Shown: positions 11,801 to 23,600, counted from the first letter of the stretch. The stretch is 64,000 nucleotides of DNA from Chamaelirium japonicum (GCA_947650365.1 OX393557.1:46749979-46813978); one strand, 5' to 3'. Notes: generated by a model from the letters alone, not told the origin. A program made the numbers and translations.

Positions 11801-14800
11801 ATTTAAACAGGAAACCCCAATTTTTTCTATCGAATATTAATCCTAGTGGAGTTGTCAGTTCCAGCCTGTTAATGTATAGTGCATAGAACCCGACCCATCT
11901 ATACATTAACACAGCCAAAGGCAGTAAGTAAGGAAAGACACTCTTAGTCATATCGACAAAATTTTTATTGTCAGTCCAATAGTTCGTCAAAATAACTTGC
12001 TTTAGAAGACAACCTGGACACAGCCTTTAAAGGCTCATCAGAATAATTGAAGCCTTGATCAAAAGATTATTTTCCGGTCAAGTTTCACTGACAAAAGCCA
12101 GTGGTCTAAGTTTTCATAGTGACCAGAGGTTACTCAAGAACACAAATATTGGAGGGAATAATCAATGTGATATGAATAGAAGGCTGAATGAGACTTGGCC
12201 TATAAGGACTGATACACCTAGGGCAGTTCTCGATCGATCCTGGATAGAGCGCCATCACCAGCACTTTGGAGAATCACTTGTATAATTTCCTTCAATGACA
12301 AAAATAGGATCAACAAGTGATTGGGAAGAAAGAGTTGATACCTGGTTTGACAATGACTTAAACAGAGCCTTACAAGTCCAAATATAAATGTGTTCATGAG
12401 GCTATCATTGTAGTTAGTAATGAAATGTTATGCCTTCTAAGTCATCTTTATGAGCTAGACAATCAAGCTAACAGCAATTAGCATCCCCAATAATAGCAAT
12501 TGATATTCTGAGTCTCAAAATTAGCACAGTCAACATATTCAACAGATCGACATTCCACTCGGGACATAAAGCCATGCTTGAGCAAGGATGACCAAACTAT
12601 ACAGAGAATCTCATATGGATTGTTAGATACCCTCATGCCCCAAAACCCAGGTCGTAAGGGGAGGTCCACAGGGGGTATATTAAGCGGGTGATGGGTGCCT
12701 CCCTCACCGATGTGGGACTATTCGTCAACACTCCCCCTCACGTGGAGCACGCGTGGCAAGGATCCTCCCACGCGGGAGCACACGTGGCAAGGCACGATCG
12801 GTGGGGAGCACCCGGAACGGGAGCAGGAGCAGGTGACGGGCCAGCTCTGATACCATGTTAGATACCCTCACGCCCCAAAACCCGAGTCGTAAGGGGAGGT
12901 CCACAGGGGGTATATTAAGCGGGTGATGGATGCGTCCCTCACCGATGTGGGACTATTCGTCAACATGGATAATGCCAAGCTCTGCTTCACAATACAAATA
13001 CCTACACATCAGTTCCCCATCTTTCAGTTTGTCATATACTAGTCAACACCCAAGACAATGCTCTAATGCTATAGAACCAATACTGCTGAATGCCGTCTCT
13101 AATATATATATCTGTTCAGTTATATCTGTTCAGTGTCCAACGGTGAACAAAGAGTTATACCTTGTGTCACATGAAATCTTAAAACTTTCAATTGTATGTG
13201 ATCAAGTATAATCTTGCATGTAACAAAGAGAAGGAACTTCTTGGATGATAATGCTTCTCTCACAATGATAGATGTCGGGTCTTTTGATGCTTGCTCTTCT
13301 CGAGCAAAATGATAGTCGAGTTCAACAAGCCGTTCATGCATGGAAAAATCAATTTTATACACAGATATAGGATGTGCGGATAATATTAACAATCGAAACA
13401 GAGGGTTGGAAGAGTGACTACATGTTCACATGAAGTAAACACTCTAACCATATAAGCCCAGCAGTAGCAAATGCCAACCCAACCCTATGGAGTTGTGCTA
13501 GAACGGGAAACCTTGATTTGCTTCTTTTTTTTTCGCATGAGATCAGATTTTTCAGGAGAAAAAAAAACCTCATGGATAGTTTGTCATTTGGAAAACTAGC
13601 CAAGTTCAATCCGGAGTAAGGTTGCAATTGCAGAGAGCTAGATTGATGCATGTGAAGATCAAAGCCAATGAATGCTTTAAACACCGAATATTTGTAGTAG
13701 CAGTGGTTCAATTTTCTTTAGTGGGATATTGGATGAACTGACAAACCTAGGTTGGAGAATATCTACCAGCTTGGATAATCTGTATAGTAGTTGCAGGGAT
13801 TGACGGCAACTGAAAGTCCATGAGTGGAGTACAAGAAATGGAATTACTTTCGAGTAATATCATGACACACCTTAGTTATCATACTTGATCAAATCCCATA
13901 TCTAATATACATAGCACAGATCTGACACAGAAACCGTTGCCATGAAGAGAGTCTATTCTCTCCAAACCCTAGCCGTCATTTCCTAACAGAAGCAGCCAAA
14001 TTAAGCTAGCAGAAGATATACAAAGGAAGATTACGATCAGAAATATATCACATAACACTCCGGCATTAAATAATTCAAATGTCTGAAGTTGTCCTGAATC
14101 TGCTATATAGGTCGAGAACGAAAAGTTCTTGCAATAAGTTAGATAGTTGAATAAGGCTTACCATATCACTGTAGTTGGTTTTCCTTGTTTCCTCATCCCC
14201 TCCAAAACAGACATGATATTTCTCATACCTAGTGCAACAAAAATATCACTTACGGACAAATTAAAAGTTTTCACACGACGATTTGCAGATCATTGCAATG
14301 AAGAAATACGTCACTAAACAAAGTAGTACAAATGCAATAACTTAAAGCTTTATATATCATCGAATAAAGTGACTTATTCATTAAAAATGCATAAAAAAAA
14401 GTCATTCATTCTTCAAAGGAGAATGAGTACACTGAGGAAAGGTTGGAAAATACATTATTAATTAAAGGCTCGAGAAAAATAAAGTTAGATAATGGAAATA
14501 TGTTGGGAGAATTCGAGAAAAACAAGTAATAAGAAAAAAAATGCAGATATGTGGTGAGAATGGAGGAAGAAGTCCATAGTTTTCATGAACTACTAATTAA
14601 AAAGCGTGACCCCCATAAAAAAAAACAAATGGATCTGTGATAGGCAGATGTAATAGAGGTTTCTTTTGTATATTTCTTTTTCTTTCTACATTTTACTTTC
14701 GATCTTGCATTTACAATGAAGCCATGAGGTAACAAGGTGATGCACGAGCATCAACATGCTTCAAGGCTTGCATAAATTTAGATCAAGAAAGGGCATGCCT

Positions 14801-17800
14801 TTTGTAAACAGTAGGTAGTTACAAAAAGAAAAAAAAAACAACAGTTAAAGCCAACAGGCTCAACCCTCTAACAAGGACAAGATCCAGGGTATTCCGCTGT
14901 GTGTTGAGCGCGTCGATGGGCCTTCTGCATCGGCTTGATTAAGAGCCAACGAGTGTTGGTCACTTAAGAGTACGGTGTGTTACCACCTACGATGGTACCT
15001 CCTTGGTTAGAAAAGTTTTATGCAAACATAAACGGGGATTCAAGATTAAGCCCATTGATTCGGTCTAGATCTAGTGCCCCATTCTCCTATTCGGAGTCGG
15101 AGCAGAAGATCAAAGTTGCATGACGAGCTGACATGAAGATTTTATGAAGATTGAATCAAGATTCATGTTTCCCATGCTCTTCAGCAGATAAAACTTTATT
15201 TGGGTGGATTGGATTGGGCTTAGCTCAAATTTGAGGTTACTTTTGAAAAATATATAATCATATTTGTGTATTTGAATCGATATCTACGAAAAGGTTTTAA
15301 AATATGTATTTGCATGAAAAACGCTATAATTATATATACATTACGTGACTTTGCATAAGTTGTAAGGATATTTCGGAGCATGAAAAAATGAGTTTCTACG
15401 AAGTGTTTTGGGCTATCACACACATGTTATGTGCATGATGGCCTGCTATCATGCGCATGATGTTCAAAACTACCTGTCCCAATTCCAAATTGCATATTCT
15501 CAAGGCTACAAATAAATCATACATATAATCTATCGATACCATGCGCATGATGTGAACATAGCCAACATGATCCTTGGTCCAGATTGTCTTTTCTGAGGCA
15601 AAGTATGGATCATGCACATTACGGCCAGATACCATGTGCACAATTACTCAGCCATAGCTTAATCTGTAAGCTAATCAAGCATCATGTGCATGATGTCAAG
15701 TATCATGCACATGTTCATCGAGCATAACCGTGTTAAAGTCGGTTTCTTTGCAGGTTCTCTTTGTTTTCGGTTCAATTCGTACCTAAGGTTTTCTAAAGAG
15801 TACATTAGCCTCAAGTTTGGCCTTTAGGGTCAAGGACTCTCTTGGAGTTGTGCTATGTGTCTCCATCTTCCTCCTAAAGAGAGAGAACTCTATTTCAATG
15901 CAATTCTGAATCTCTGATTTTGAATTTTTGTAGTTCTCCATGGAGCAACGCTAGATATAATCTTCATCTAGATGAGTTGTTTTTTGGTTGAATTTCATGA
16001 AGTACAAGAGTCATGAATTTCAATAAGTGCAAGGGTGATTAAAGTCTAAAGGGGAGTTAAATTGCCGAATTCAGAGCCATATAAGACTCTATAGCAGCCA
16101 GCCATATGATCAAGTTCTAGATATACTAGGACTCTCATTAATGAGACCTAGTGTATAGGGATTGTATGACACGCAAGTAGGAAACCTTCCCCAGTTACAA
16201 ACCCAATAGGGGCCGGGCCGGCTACAAGACGCTATTTAAAGCCTCTTGGGCGCCCTAAGGCAGCAAGCATGCGTCCAAACAAGACGGGGGGGATCCATAG
16301 AGGGGAAAGAAAGAGAGGAAAGAAAGAGGAAGAAAAAAGGAGTTCCCACAAGCTTCTATCGTCTGACCTTACCCGAAGAGTTGCATTCTCGTGGTCGCAT
16401 CAAATCTTCTTCAACGCATCTTCTCCATAGGTGGCTCTGTAAATCATATGAGATATCATCTTCCATAATCTATAGACGATGATGATGAATTTTTGTACCT
16501 ATAGATCTCATCTAATGTTCATGCGAGCAATTTTGTCCTCATCTGTGCTTGATAACCTCCAGGCACTAATGCTTCCAAGTCATCAAATCTATTCTTAGCA
16601 AACTATCATCCAACTGGACCCCTAGCATTCCAAACTGAGACAATAGACATCGGTCTAATTTATGGAACTTGTCTCAAATTCTACCACTAGAATTTGTTGA
16701 TTTCTCCTTGCAGGAAGGAACTAATCGGGAGATTATGACTTATTAATGAACCAATTAACCTAAGGAGGTAAAGTGAAAGCCTTAGCTCCCATGGTTCAAA
16801 ATCTCCCAAAATTTTTCGAAATTTTCGAAATATTTTTATTTTTGCAACCCTCGAAATGAAATATGGGGGACATAAATATTCCAAAATTTATCAAAATTTT
16901 TAAAAATTTTCAAAATATTTATGATAAATATTTTGATAATTTTTTTGATAAAATTCTTCAAATCAAAATTTATCGATTTCGGCCAATATTTCGCCAAGAG
17001 ATAAATCTTCAGATCATAAGAAGCGGGAATGACTAAATAATAACAGAGCTTAGCCCATGAGAATTCTTCTATGTTGAGTTCCCGTCGATGGGCCATCTGT
17101 ATAGGCTTGGTTGAGAACCAACTGAGTGTTGGTCACTTGTACAAAGGATACATTGAAGCCCACAACCCTTATCTGTTGCAGAAGATATATATTGCTTTGA
17201 TTTCCAGCACAACCTATTTAATTGGAAGGTAACACCATCAAAACTACTTTGCACCAAACTTGTGGGTGGACTGACAACTAGGGGTGGCAATGTGTCGTGT
17301 CGAGTCTGGTTTGTGTCGTGTTTAGTTTCGGGTCGTGTCCAACACCCCTAGACCCGGACCCGACCCGCTTATAAACGGGTAGACCCGATAAGACGCTTTT
17401 ACCACACGGGTCTATTCAGTTTACCCAATCCGACTCGACCCGACCTGACCCGATAGACCCGCTGGTACTATGTATTACAGTATCAGATTGCGGGTAGGCC
17501 CGACCTAACCCGTTGAATTTTAAACGGGTATTCCCGAGTCTACCGTGTCCAGATCCTAAACCCAGACCCGACCCGTTTATTAAACGGGTCTATCGTGTCG
17601 ACCCGTTTACGACCCAAACCCGTTTAACCCAGACCCAGACCCGCTAACTTCGTGTCGGGTCCAAAATTGCCAGCCCTACCGACAACGCCTATACGATACT
17701 ATGGGATGATGGCTTCTCTCTCCGCAATGCAAAGCGTTTGCGGTCTCGACATTGTTTCCTTCTCTAATAAGCAATTGCCATAGAAGATGGATCGGAGACC

Positions 17801-18206
17801 GACCACATTAAACAATTAATGGTTACGAAAGTTAAAACAAATCTCTCGGGGCCGACCATCTGAGAATTCTCACTATGTGTGTGGGTTCCTTCATATCTTG
17901 TCATATGTTCAACTCTCGTTACTCTCCTCAATTTTCAATCAATTTAAGGAAAATTTCACCTAAATCGAGAGATGTCATAAATCACTCATCAAGAAATTAG
18001 CAAAAAAACAATAATGTAAACTTTTAAATGGGAATTAAAGCAATTTGTATCAAGAAAAGAAGCGAAAAAATACTGCTATCAAGAATTGTACACAATGAGA
18101 GGTGGTGAAGAAGCGAAAATTACTGCTCGACCGCGGATTGGACTTGTTTCTTCTCAATCTTCCCTCCGACGCCCGAAGCAAGATCCAAAGGTCCAGATTT
18201 CGACAT
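8887..18206 (-). CDS. SMT1: Sterol C24-methyltransferase 1 (cycloartenol type), first five coding exons
   Basis: SMT1 transfers methyl from S-adenosylmethionine to C24 of cycloartenol, the first plant-specific step of phytosterol synthesis at the ER. Minus-strand exons: 18124-18206 (83 nt, start [20 protein letters not shown]), 14162-14228 (67 nt, [10 protein letters not shown]...NYSDM), 9267-9340 (74 nt, [20 protein letters not shown]), 9044-9128 (85 nt, [20 protein letters not shown]), 8887-8942 (56 nt, [18 protein letters not shown] motif I). All splice sites are GT-AG and the phases agree, giving 121 codons plus 2 nt of about 340 in the family. The start matches the conserved SMT1 N-terminus. 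Introns are long (intron 1 about 3.9 kb, intron 2 about 4.8 kb) and full of transposons. Exon 6 and later exons are not found and should lie left of base 1; loss of the 3' half cannot be excluded. Confidence 0.93.
9463..9620 (-). repeat. Poly(T)/poly(G) tract, possible non-LTR retroelement 3' end
   Basis: A run of about 17 T, a short GC-balanced stretch, then 23 consecutive G (9504-9526) and a CCCCTACCAG box. A poly(T) start on the plus strand could be the poly(A) tail of a minus-strand SINE or LINE end. No internal promoter boxes or target duplication were found. Located in SMT1 intron 2. Confidence 0.3.
9621..10959. other. SMT1 intron 2, unannotated part
   Basis: AT-rich sequence with no coding motif, no paired terminal repeats and no RNA gene that I can support. 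Short open frames here have no recognisable content. Confidence 0.5.
10960..11220 (-). mobile_element. Degraded LINE reverse-transcriptase fragment
   Basis: Minus-strand translation gives decayed matches to the widespread plant LINE tail motif, recognisable as [27 protein letters not shown] and LRWFGHT in order, with in-frame stops between them. The family pattern is AEMRMLRWM...RNE.IR...[18 protein letters not shown]. It is a short fragment inside SMT1 intron 2 with no identifiable ends. Confidence 0.75.
11221..12615. other. SMT1 intron 2, no feature recognised
   Basis: AT-rich. Small open frames on both strands match nothing I know. No terminal repeats detected. Confidence 0.45.
12621..12965 (-). 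mobile_element. TRIM element with perfect 5-bp target duplication
   Basis: 345 bp with two 110-bp LTRs (12621-12730, 12856-12965) starting TGTTAGATACCCTCA and ending TTCGTCAACA on the plus strand. Minus-strand reading gives LTR, TGGTATCAGAGC primer-binding site, a short GC-rich core with repeated CACGTGGAGCA-like boxes, a purine tract, then the second LTR. Target duplication TGGAT at 12616-12620 and 12966-12970. About 5 LTR differences in 110 bp (4-5%), so younger than the copy at 8.5 kb. Noncoding. Inserted in SMT1 intron 2. Confidence 0.93.
12971..14161. other. SMT1 intron 2, exon-2-proximal part
   Basis: No gene or element recognised. Contains a short (TA)n patch near 13100 and scattered A-tracts. 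A TATA-like or retroelement origin cannot be supported. Confidence 0.45.
14229..15420. other. SMT1 intron 1, 3' part, with a dispersed 66-bp repeat
   Basis: AT-rich intron. Bases 14903-14968 (GTCGATGGGCCTTCTGCATC in the core) recur at about 17073-17138 in the same orientation with moderate divergence. The source element is not identified. Confidence 0.5.
15425..15720. repeat. Cluster of palindromic ATCATGCGCATGAT-like motifs
   Basis: About seven occurrences of the 14-bp self-complementary motif ATCATGCGCATGAT or one- to three-base variants (near 15430, 15450, 15538, 15608, 15632, 15681 and 15702) in under 300 bp of otherwise ordinary sequence. Located in SMT1 intron 1. The CATGCA core overlaps the RY element consensus bound by plant B3 factors, but intronic function is unproven. 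Confidence 0.6.
15721..16785. other. SMT1 intron 1, no gene recognised
   Basis: Contains a TATA-like CTATTTAAAG near 16230 within GC-rich sequence followed by a GA-rich patch, which resembles LTR promoter architecture, but no LTR boundaries, primer-binding site or second copy were found. Confidence 0.4.
16790..16995. mobile_element. Possible diverged relative of the CGAAATATTTCG hAT family
   Basis: Starts CATGGTTCAAAATCTCCC, comparable with the CAAGGTACAAAATCTCAC terminus of the hAT copy at 1743, and continues with dense TTTCGAAA/AATATTT motifs to TTTCGGCCAATATTTCG. No target duplication is clear, so ends and membership are tentative. Confidence 0.35.
17279..17678. mobile_element. 'GGGTGGCAA' hAT-type element, copy 1
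   Basis: 400 bp with inverted termini TAGGGGTGGCAAT and (inward from the right) TAGGGCTGGCAAT. Flanks CTGACAAC (17271-17278) and CCGACAAC (17679-17686) match at 7 of 8, the size expected for hAT insertion. The body is a degenerate array of GACCCGACCCG and AAACGGGT motifs on alternating strands. No open reading frame. Lies in SMT1 intron 1. Confidence 0.85.
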
Positions 18207-18870
18207 CGCTGGATCGCCCAAATGTACAATATGATTCTTTCTGTTCCAACACAAAAATTCTGTACCAGGTAAAAGACAACATTTTTTTTTCCAAAAAAGG
18301 AAAATAAAAGCTTAGTAATTTCCTCTACTTTCAAAAAAGAAAACATTTCTTTTTCCAGAAATCTACACTTTTCACAAACAAAAGATGAAAAGAAATAAAG
18401 ATGTTCCGATCAAAATCAATGGATCAATAAAATAACAGAGAATGTAGATTTATTCTAATATATCTAAAACAAATAATACCCATTTAGCTTCTGAAAAACG
18501 TTTTTTTTAAAAAAAAAATCTAAAAAAAGAGCAAAAATAGATCGAGAATTGAAAAAAAAAAAGAGGGTAGCAATGAACGGAATCAGATTGTGCTATTTTC
18601 AAATCTTAGAAAGAATCAGGAGCTGTTTGGGAGACGTCATTGCGGATAAAAAGAGAAGAGGTGGGTGAAAGGTCTTACAGAGAGACGTTGGGAACGGTCG
18701 GCTGACGAGGAAACCAATGAACCTCGGCGAGAGAATTTTATGGGGAAGAGAGAGGTGGGGAGCCGGGAGTATCTATGGACAGCACGAACACAGAGAGGGA
18801 CGGAGAGAGAAACAGGAAGAGAGAGAGAGAGAGAGAGAGTGAGAGAGAGAGAGAGAGAGAGCTGCTGCAC
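18207..18870 (-). promoter_or_regulatory. SMT1 5' leader with probable 5'UTR intron and CT tract
   Basis: Upstream of the ATG, an acceptor-like CAG precedes 18259 and a good donor (CT|GTAAGACC) follows an exon-like segment ending at 18679. This suggests a non-coding first exon at about 18680-18860, a 5'UTR intron at 18260-18678 and 53 nt of leader before the ATG. The putative first exon is strongly pyrimidine-rich on the coding strand (CT dinucleotide runs at 18818-18860). This is inference from splice motifs; transcript data would settle it. Confidence 0.5.
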
Positions 18871-18882
18871 GGGTTGGGTCCG

Positions 18883-18892
18883 CCACGTCAGC
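18883..18892 (-). promoter_or_regulatory. ACGT-core (bZIP-type) motif upstream of SMT1
   Basis: Minus strand reads GCTGACGTGG, an ACGT-core element of the kind bound by plant bZIP factors. It sits just upstream of the CT-rich leader, where the proximal SMT1 promoter is expected. A single motif is weak evidence of function. Confidence 0.35.
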
Positions 18893-19083
18893 ATATCCTA
18901 TTGTCAGCAAGGCTAGTGTGGGGCCGGGGGGGCACTGTGTTATACTGGCGAGTGAGCCCGTAGAACGACCGGTCAACTGGTGAGGCCCAAATGAGGGCCC
19001 ACGGATCTTATTATTTGTATATTACTTTAAACAAGTTTATAGAGAGAGAACAGAATCATCTGCTTGTCAAGAATATCCCCAAG

Positions 19084-19525
19084 TAGGGGTGGCAATGGAT
19101 CGGGTTCGGGTCGAGTTGAAACATAGATACAAGCGTAGCGCACCGAATCGGAACCTGATCTGTTTAATAAACGGGTCAAAAATCTAGACCCAAACCCGAT
19201 CAGTCTGATAAGAGGTTGACCCAACCCGACCCGACCCGTTTAATAAATGGATCGGGTCGGGTTGGGTTGGGTTGGCGCAACAGAACCCATATAAAATGAT
19301 TGGGTTTGATCGTGTTGGGTTGGGTCAGGTCGGATCGGCACGACCCATTTGATAAACGGGTCAAGTTGGGTTATAAGTACAAATCAAACCCGACTTGTTT
19401 AATAAACAGGTCAGTCGGATCAACCCGTTTATGACCCGAACCTGTTTAGGCTAAACCCGAATCCATTAAGTTCGGGTCGGGTTCGGGCTCAGGTTGGTAG
19501 GTGGGGTCAAAGATTGCTACCCCTA
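19084..19525. mobile_element. 'GGGTGGCAA' hAT-type element, copy 2
   Basis: 442 bp with termini TAGGGGTGGCAATGG and TAGGGGTAGCAATC (inward from the right). Flanks TCCCCAAG (19076-19083) and TCCCCAAT (19526-19533) match 7 of 8. Same GGGTCGGGTTGGG/TTTAATAAACGGG subterminal motif arrays as copy 1. Noncoding. Confidence 0.85.
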
Positions 19526-19596
19526 TCCCCAATAAGTCCTGATTCTCCTCTTTTTTTCTTTTTGTGTCTCATATGCACACAACCCGTCCTCCTATA

Positions 19597-19714
19597 TAGG
19601 GATGGCAATGAGTTAGGTTCGGATTTTAAATTCTTATTGTAAAGAGAGCGGGTTTGCGACGGGTCTATTCAAATATCATAAAAATCAATTTCCAAACCTA
19701 TCCCATTGCCATTC
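19597..19714. mobile_element. Short 'GGGTGGCAA' relative
   Basis: Begins TAGGGATGGCAATGAG and ends CCCATTGCCATT, inverted with respect to each other, around a 90-bp core with a shortened GCGGGTTTGCGACGGG motif. No clean target duplication. Probably an internally shortened or decayed family member. Confidence 0.5.
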
Positions 19715-20230
19715 GTACTCCTTTGTCTCCCCACTTTTGCTCATCCTCCTCTTATCTTACTATCTTACCAGGCTCCAGTGGCGGATCTAGAAATTACTTG
19801 CAGGGGGAGCAAGATGTGTATTAAGAAAAATTGTAAGTGATGATCAATGTGGTTATTAAAATGAAAGTATCATGCATTGAAGATTCCACTACTATTTTTT
19901 ATAAAATATTTTAGCAAAAAAAAAAAAAAAACCATAACAAGTCATTGGAAGAAAAATAAAGAAAAATTTAACTTATATTAAGAAGTAGTTGGGTTTCATA
20001 AATCATAGTAGTTCCCATCAATCATGAACCTAATTCGTTAGATTAAATCCAACGGTTGGGGAGCAATTGGACTTTCTTTGGCCTTTTTGGATCGGAGTTG
20101 GCAGTAGTGGAGATGGAAAAATTTAGGATTTTTTTTAACCAATCAACCATGAAACTCATTCACTAGATTAAATCCAACGGTTGGATACTATCCCAACCTT
20201 TTCTTTATATTAGTCAATACATAGCTATCG
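19715..20230. other. Intergenic stretch with single hAT-like end and direct repeat
   Basis: CAGTGGCGGATCTAGAAATT at 19782 resembles the terminus of another hAT family in this window (46325, 27069), but no matching right end was found. Two direct copies of AGATTAAATCCAACGGTTGG lie about 125 bp apart (about 20040 and 20165). No gene. Confidence 0.45.
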
Positions 20231-20484
20231 GCATGCACTTGTGAGTCGTGCCAGGACTTGGAGGGCATTTTTGCTCCCTGATTGATTTGCTGCACTTGTT
20301 TACCGTCCAATCTTAGTATGGCATGTCGTCCATTAAAAGGTTGGACACAAGAGACTACATGCTACCAAACGAATGCCCCATTGTACCATTTTTAATGCAC
20401 GATGTGGCACACTGCGATTGGATCTCAAACAAGTGCAACAAATCAATCTAGGGAGCAATATTGCTCTCCTAACTATTGCACGTG
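20231..20484. mobile_element. Foldback MITE
   Basis: Long imperfect inverted repeat: the left arm holds TTTGCTCCCTGATTGATTTG and TGCACTTGTTT, and the right arm holds their reverse complement (AAACAAGTGCAACAAATCAA, then GGGAGCAA). Arms extend to roughly 20231 and 20484 with lower identity. No protein coding. Superfamily not assigned because no clear target duplication was found. Confidence 0.6.
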
Positions 20485-20516
20485 AAATTTAAAAAAAACT
20501 TGTGCACATAAATAGA

Positions 20517-20691
20517 TGTTTGCCGTTAAGAAAACGGGAGAGACTAGAAACCAAAAATCGTGTACCCTACCCCTAGAGCCATATATTATTTATAGGGTGA
20601 ATAACTTAGAGCCCAAACAACCAATGAGAAACCTAATTCTAATGAGCGGATTGGACAACGGACAGCCACACGATCTGTCGATCTCATAACA
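20517..20691 (-). repeat. Candidate 3' LTR of the decayed copia
   Basis: Minus strand reads TGTTATGAGATCG at one end and GGCAAACA at the other (TG...CA), directly after a purine tract CATCCAAGGGGGAG. About 175 bp. The second LTR was not found, so this rests on the ends and the purine tract. Confidence 0.5.
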
Positions 20692-23600
20692 CTCCCCCTT
20701 GGATGTCCACCAATTATAATATTATTCAGGAATAGCGGTGAACGCATATCATGCTGCCTCGTTAAAATTTTTTGGTAGGAAAACCATGTGGGACAAAATC
20801 TATCCAAAGAAAAAAGAGTACAGCATAGTTATCATACTCCAGGATGCTAGTATACTTTAGAATGCTTGACATATTTCAGGACGCTTGATAAAGTGTTTAA
20901 ACTTGCTTTACTTTAATTTTTTGCTAGCTCCGCGTAATACTAGAATTTCTAAATGATTTGAAAAGATAGCTACTATAGTTTGTTTCATAGAACATAATGA
21001 TAACTGCATTACTATTCACAAAAACATAATTTGTTTGTAAATGATCTTTATGTGGGTCAGAAAAATAATCTGAATCTGTATATCCAATCAGTTTAGTTTG
21101 ATCACAAAAATAAAAGTCTCAAATCAATATTTTCATGAAAATATCTCAATATGTGCTTTAATTCTATTCCAATGTCTACGATTATGTGCAAAACTATATA
21201 TAGTAAGTATATTTATATAAAATATTATGACGGGTCTAGTGCACTGTGCTAAGTCCAGTAATGCTCCAATGACACTTAAATATGGTACTAAAAGATCAAG
21301 TATATCCTCGTTTTCTTCTCTTGATGTAAATGGATCTCTTTCAATATCCAAAGATCGAACGACCTTAGGTGTAATTGATGGATGATATTTATCCATACTA
21401 AATCTTTTTAAGAGCTTCTTAATATAATTTGATTAATGGATCAAAATTACACTCTCCATATGCTCGATCTATAGGTCGAGACAAAACTTAGTTTTTACCT
21501 AAGTCTTTTATTTTAAATTCTTTTATCAAATAGTTAGCAGTCTTTTCGAGCTCTTTTAGAATCCCGATTATGTAGATATCAATATACACTGCAACTATGA
21601 TAAATCCATTCAGAAATTTCTTTATAAATACACAAGGATATACGTGATCATTTATATAACATACTCTAGAAGTATATTCACTCAGACGGTTATACCACAG
21701 TTTTCCTAACTATTTTATTCCGTACAATGCACATCATAATTTAATTAAGTATATGCTTATGGACTTTGCTTCTAGCAGCTTAAATCCCTCAAAAATCTTT
21801 ATATAGATTTTAATATCTTGTTTTTCGTATATAATCATTATATCTTATTAGCATCATATAGATTTTTTCAGATATTGTTAAGATAATTAGATGAATGTTA
21901 TTGTATCCATTACCGGAGAATATGTTTTCTCGTAATTGATCCCGGGTTGTTACGAGAAACTTTATGCATAAGTAGTACTTTATATCTTTGAATTTTATCA
22001 TTTTCATTCCTCTTTCAGAGAAACACCCATCTAGAATCCATTGGGATTATTCCGGATGATGTCTGTACTATAGGTTCAAATACTTTATATTTTTCAAGAG
22101 AATTTAATTCCACTTGAATAACATCTTTTCATTTTGGCCAATTTTTCATTTGTCGATATTTATGGATGGTATTTGGTTCATTATCACTATTTATATCATT
22201 GTCATTTGTTATTCATTAGCTACTATATATGTAAATTTGTCATCGATGACTACTTTTTTTCAGTCCTAAATTTTTTTTGAATATTATTAGAATATTGAGA
22301 TCTTATCATTATTCAGTACTGGTACCATTTCCCCAGTCGCTTCAAGGACCTGAGTCATAACCTCGTCCTGAGCATTATGTATGGTTTTAAAAAAATTAGG
22401 CTTTTGATTCCTAGTCACTTCAAGGATCTGGGGCATAATATTGATCGGAGCATTATACATTGCCTCTTCTAGAGGCACTACTTCTGGAGCTTTCTTACGG
22501 TATGATTTTTCATTTACCTTCCTATTCCGGGGAGGTAAATCTTTTGGAACCTATAGGTCCACCACGCTTTTAGTGTACAATGGACTCATTTATTGTATTG
22601 TTCAAATTTTGTCCTTTTGGGATACTAATTCGAGCAGGCGTATTCATAACTGGTACATATGACTTTATCACTTTAGTTACATTATTAAATACATCAGGTA
22701 ATTGGTTTGTAATTTTCTGTAGATGCATAATTTGTCTAATGTCGTATTCATATTGATCATATAGTATAGATGAGACAAAGTAGAAGTATTTCATAAAAAT
22801 TCACATCGTTCTTCTGGAACACCCGTGTTCTTATCTATCCTTATGACGAGAATTCTAACTCATCGAAGTGACAATCTACAAACCTTGTGAAAAATATATC
22901 ATCGGTTAAGGGTTTTAGGCATTTAATTATAGACAGTGACTCGATCAAAATTGATATAAATATCTAATCTTCATTGGGGATCAATTTTGGTTATCTTTAG
23001 TATCGAGATATGAATTTATATACTGCACAACCAAATTTTCACAAATATGAGATATTATGGTTATTTTTCGACAACAATTATATAAGAAAAGTTATATAGT
23101 AGCCTGTGGGTCAAAGCTGAATAAGCATTGTAGCATGCAGTATGGTATGCCACCAAGCATTAGCAGGAAGTCTAGATTGTATTAAGAGTTGTCTCGCTAC
23201 AAGCTGAAGGCACTTAATAAGGGACTCCGCTAAACCATTTTGAGTATGAATATGGGAAATGTGATATTTTATATCAACTCCTATTAATGAACAGAAATCA
23301 TCAAAGGCTTGAAAATATGAAATTGACTATATTATTCAATTTAATAGATTTTAGGATGGTTTGAAGAATAAGCTCTAAGCTTGATAATCTGGATAATTAG
23401 TCTAACAAAAACTAATTAAGTTTCTAGTAAATAAAAGACAAACGTGTGACTATCTGATCGAGGCATCTAAAAATATCATATAGTATCTACAAAGGTCTAC
23501 TAGAAGGGTGTATAGGTCTACAAATGTCAGTTTGTATCCTATGAAGGAAAGGTGATGACTCAGAGGCTATCCATAAAAGATGATCAATATAGTTTTCTAT

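Noticed and set aside
16200-16330. LTR-like promoter (TATTTAAAG, GC-rich flank)
   Set aside because: No terminal repeats or second copy found.
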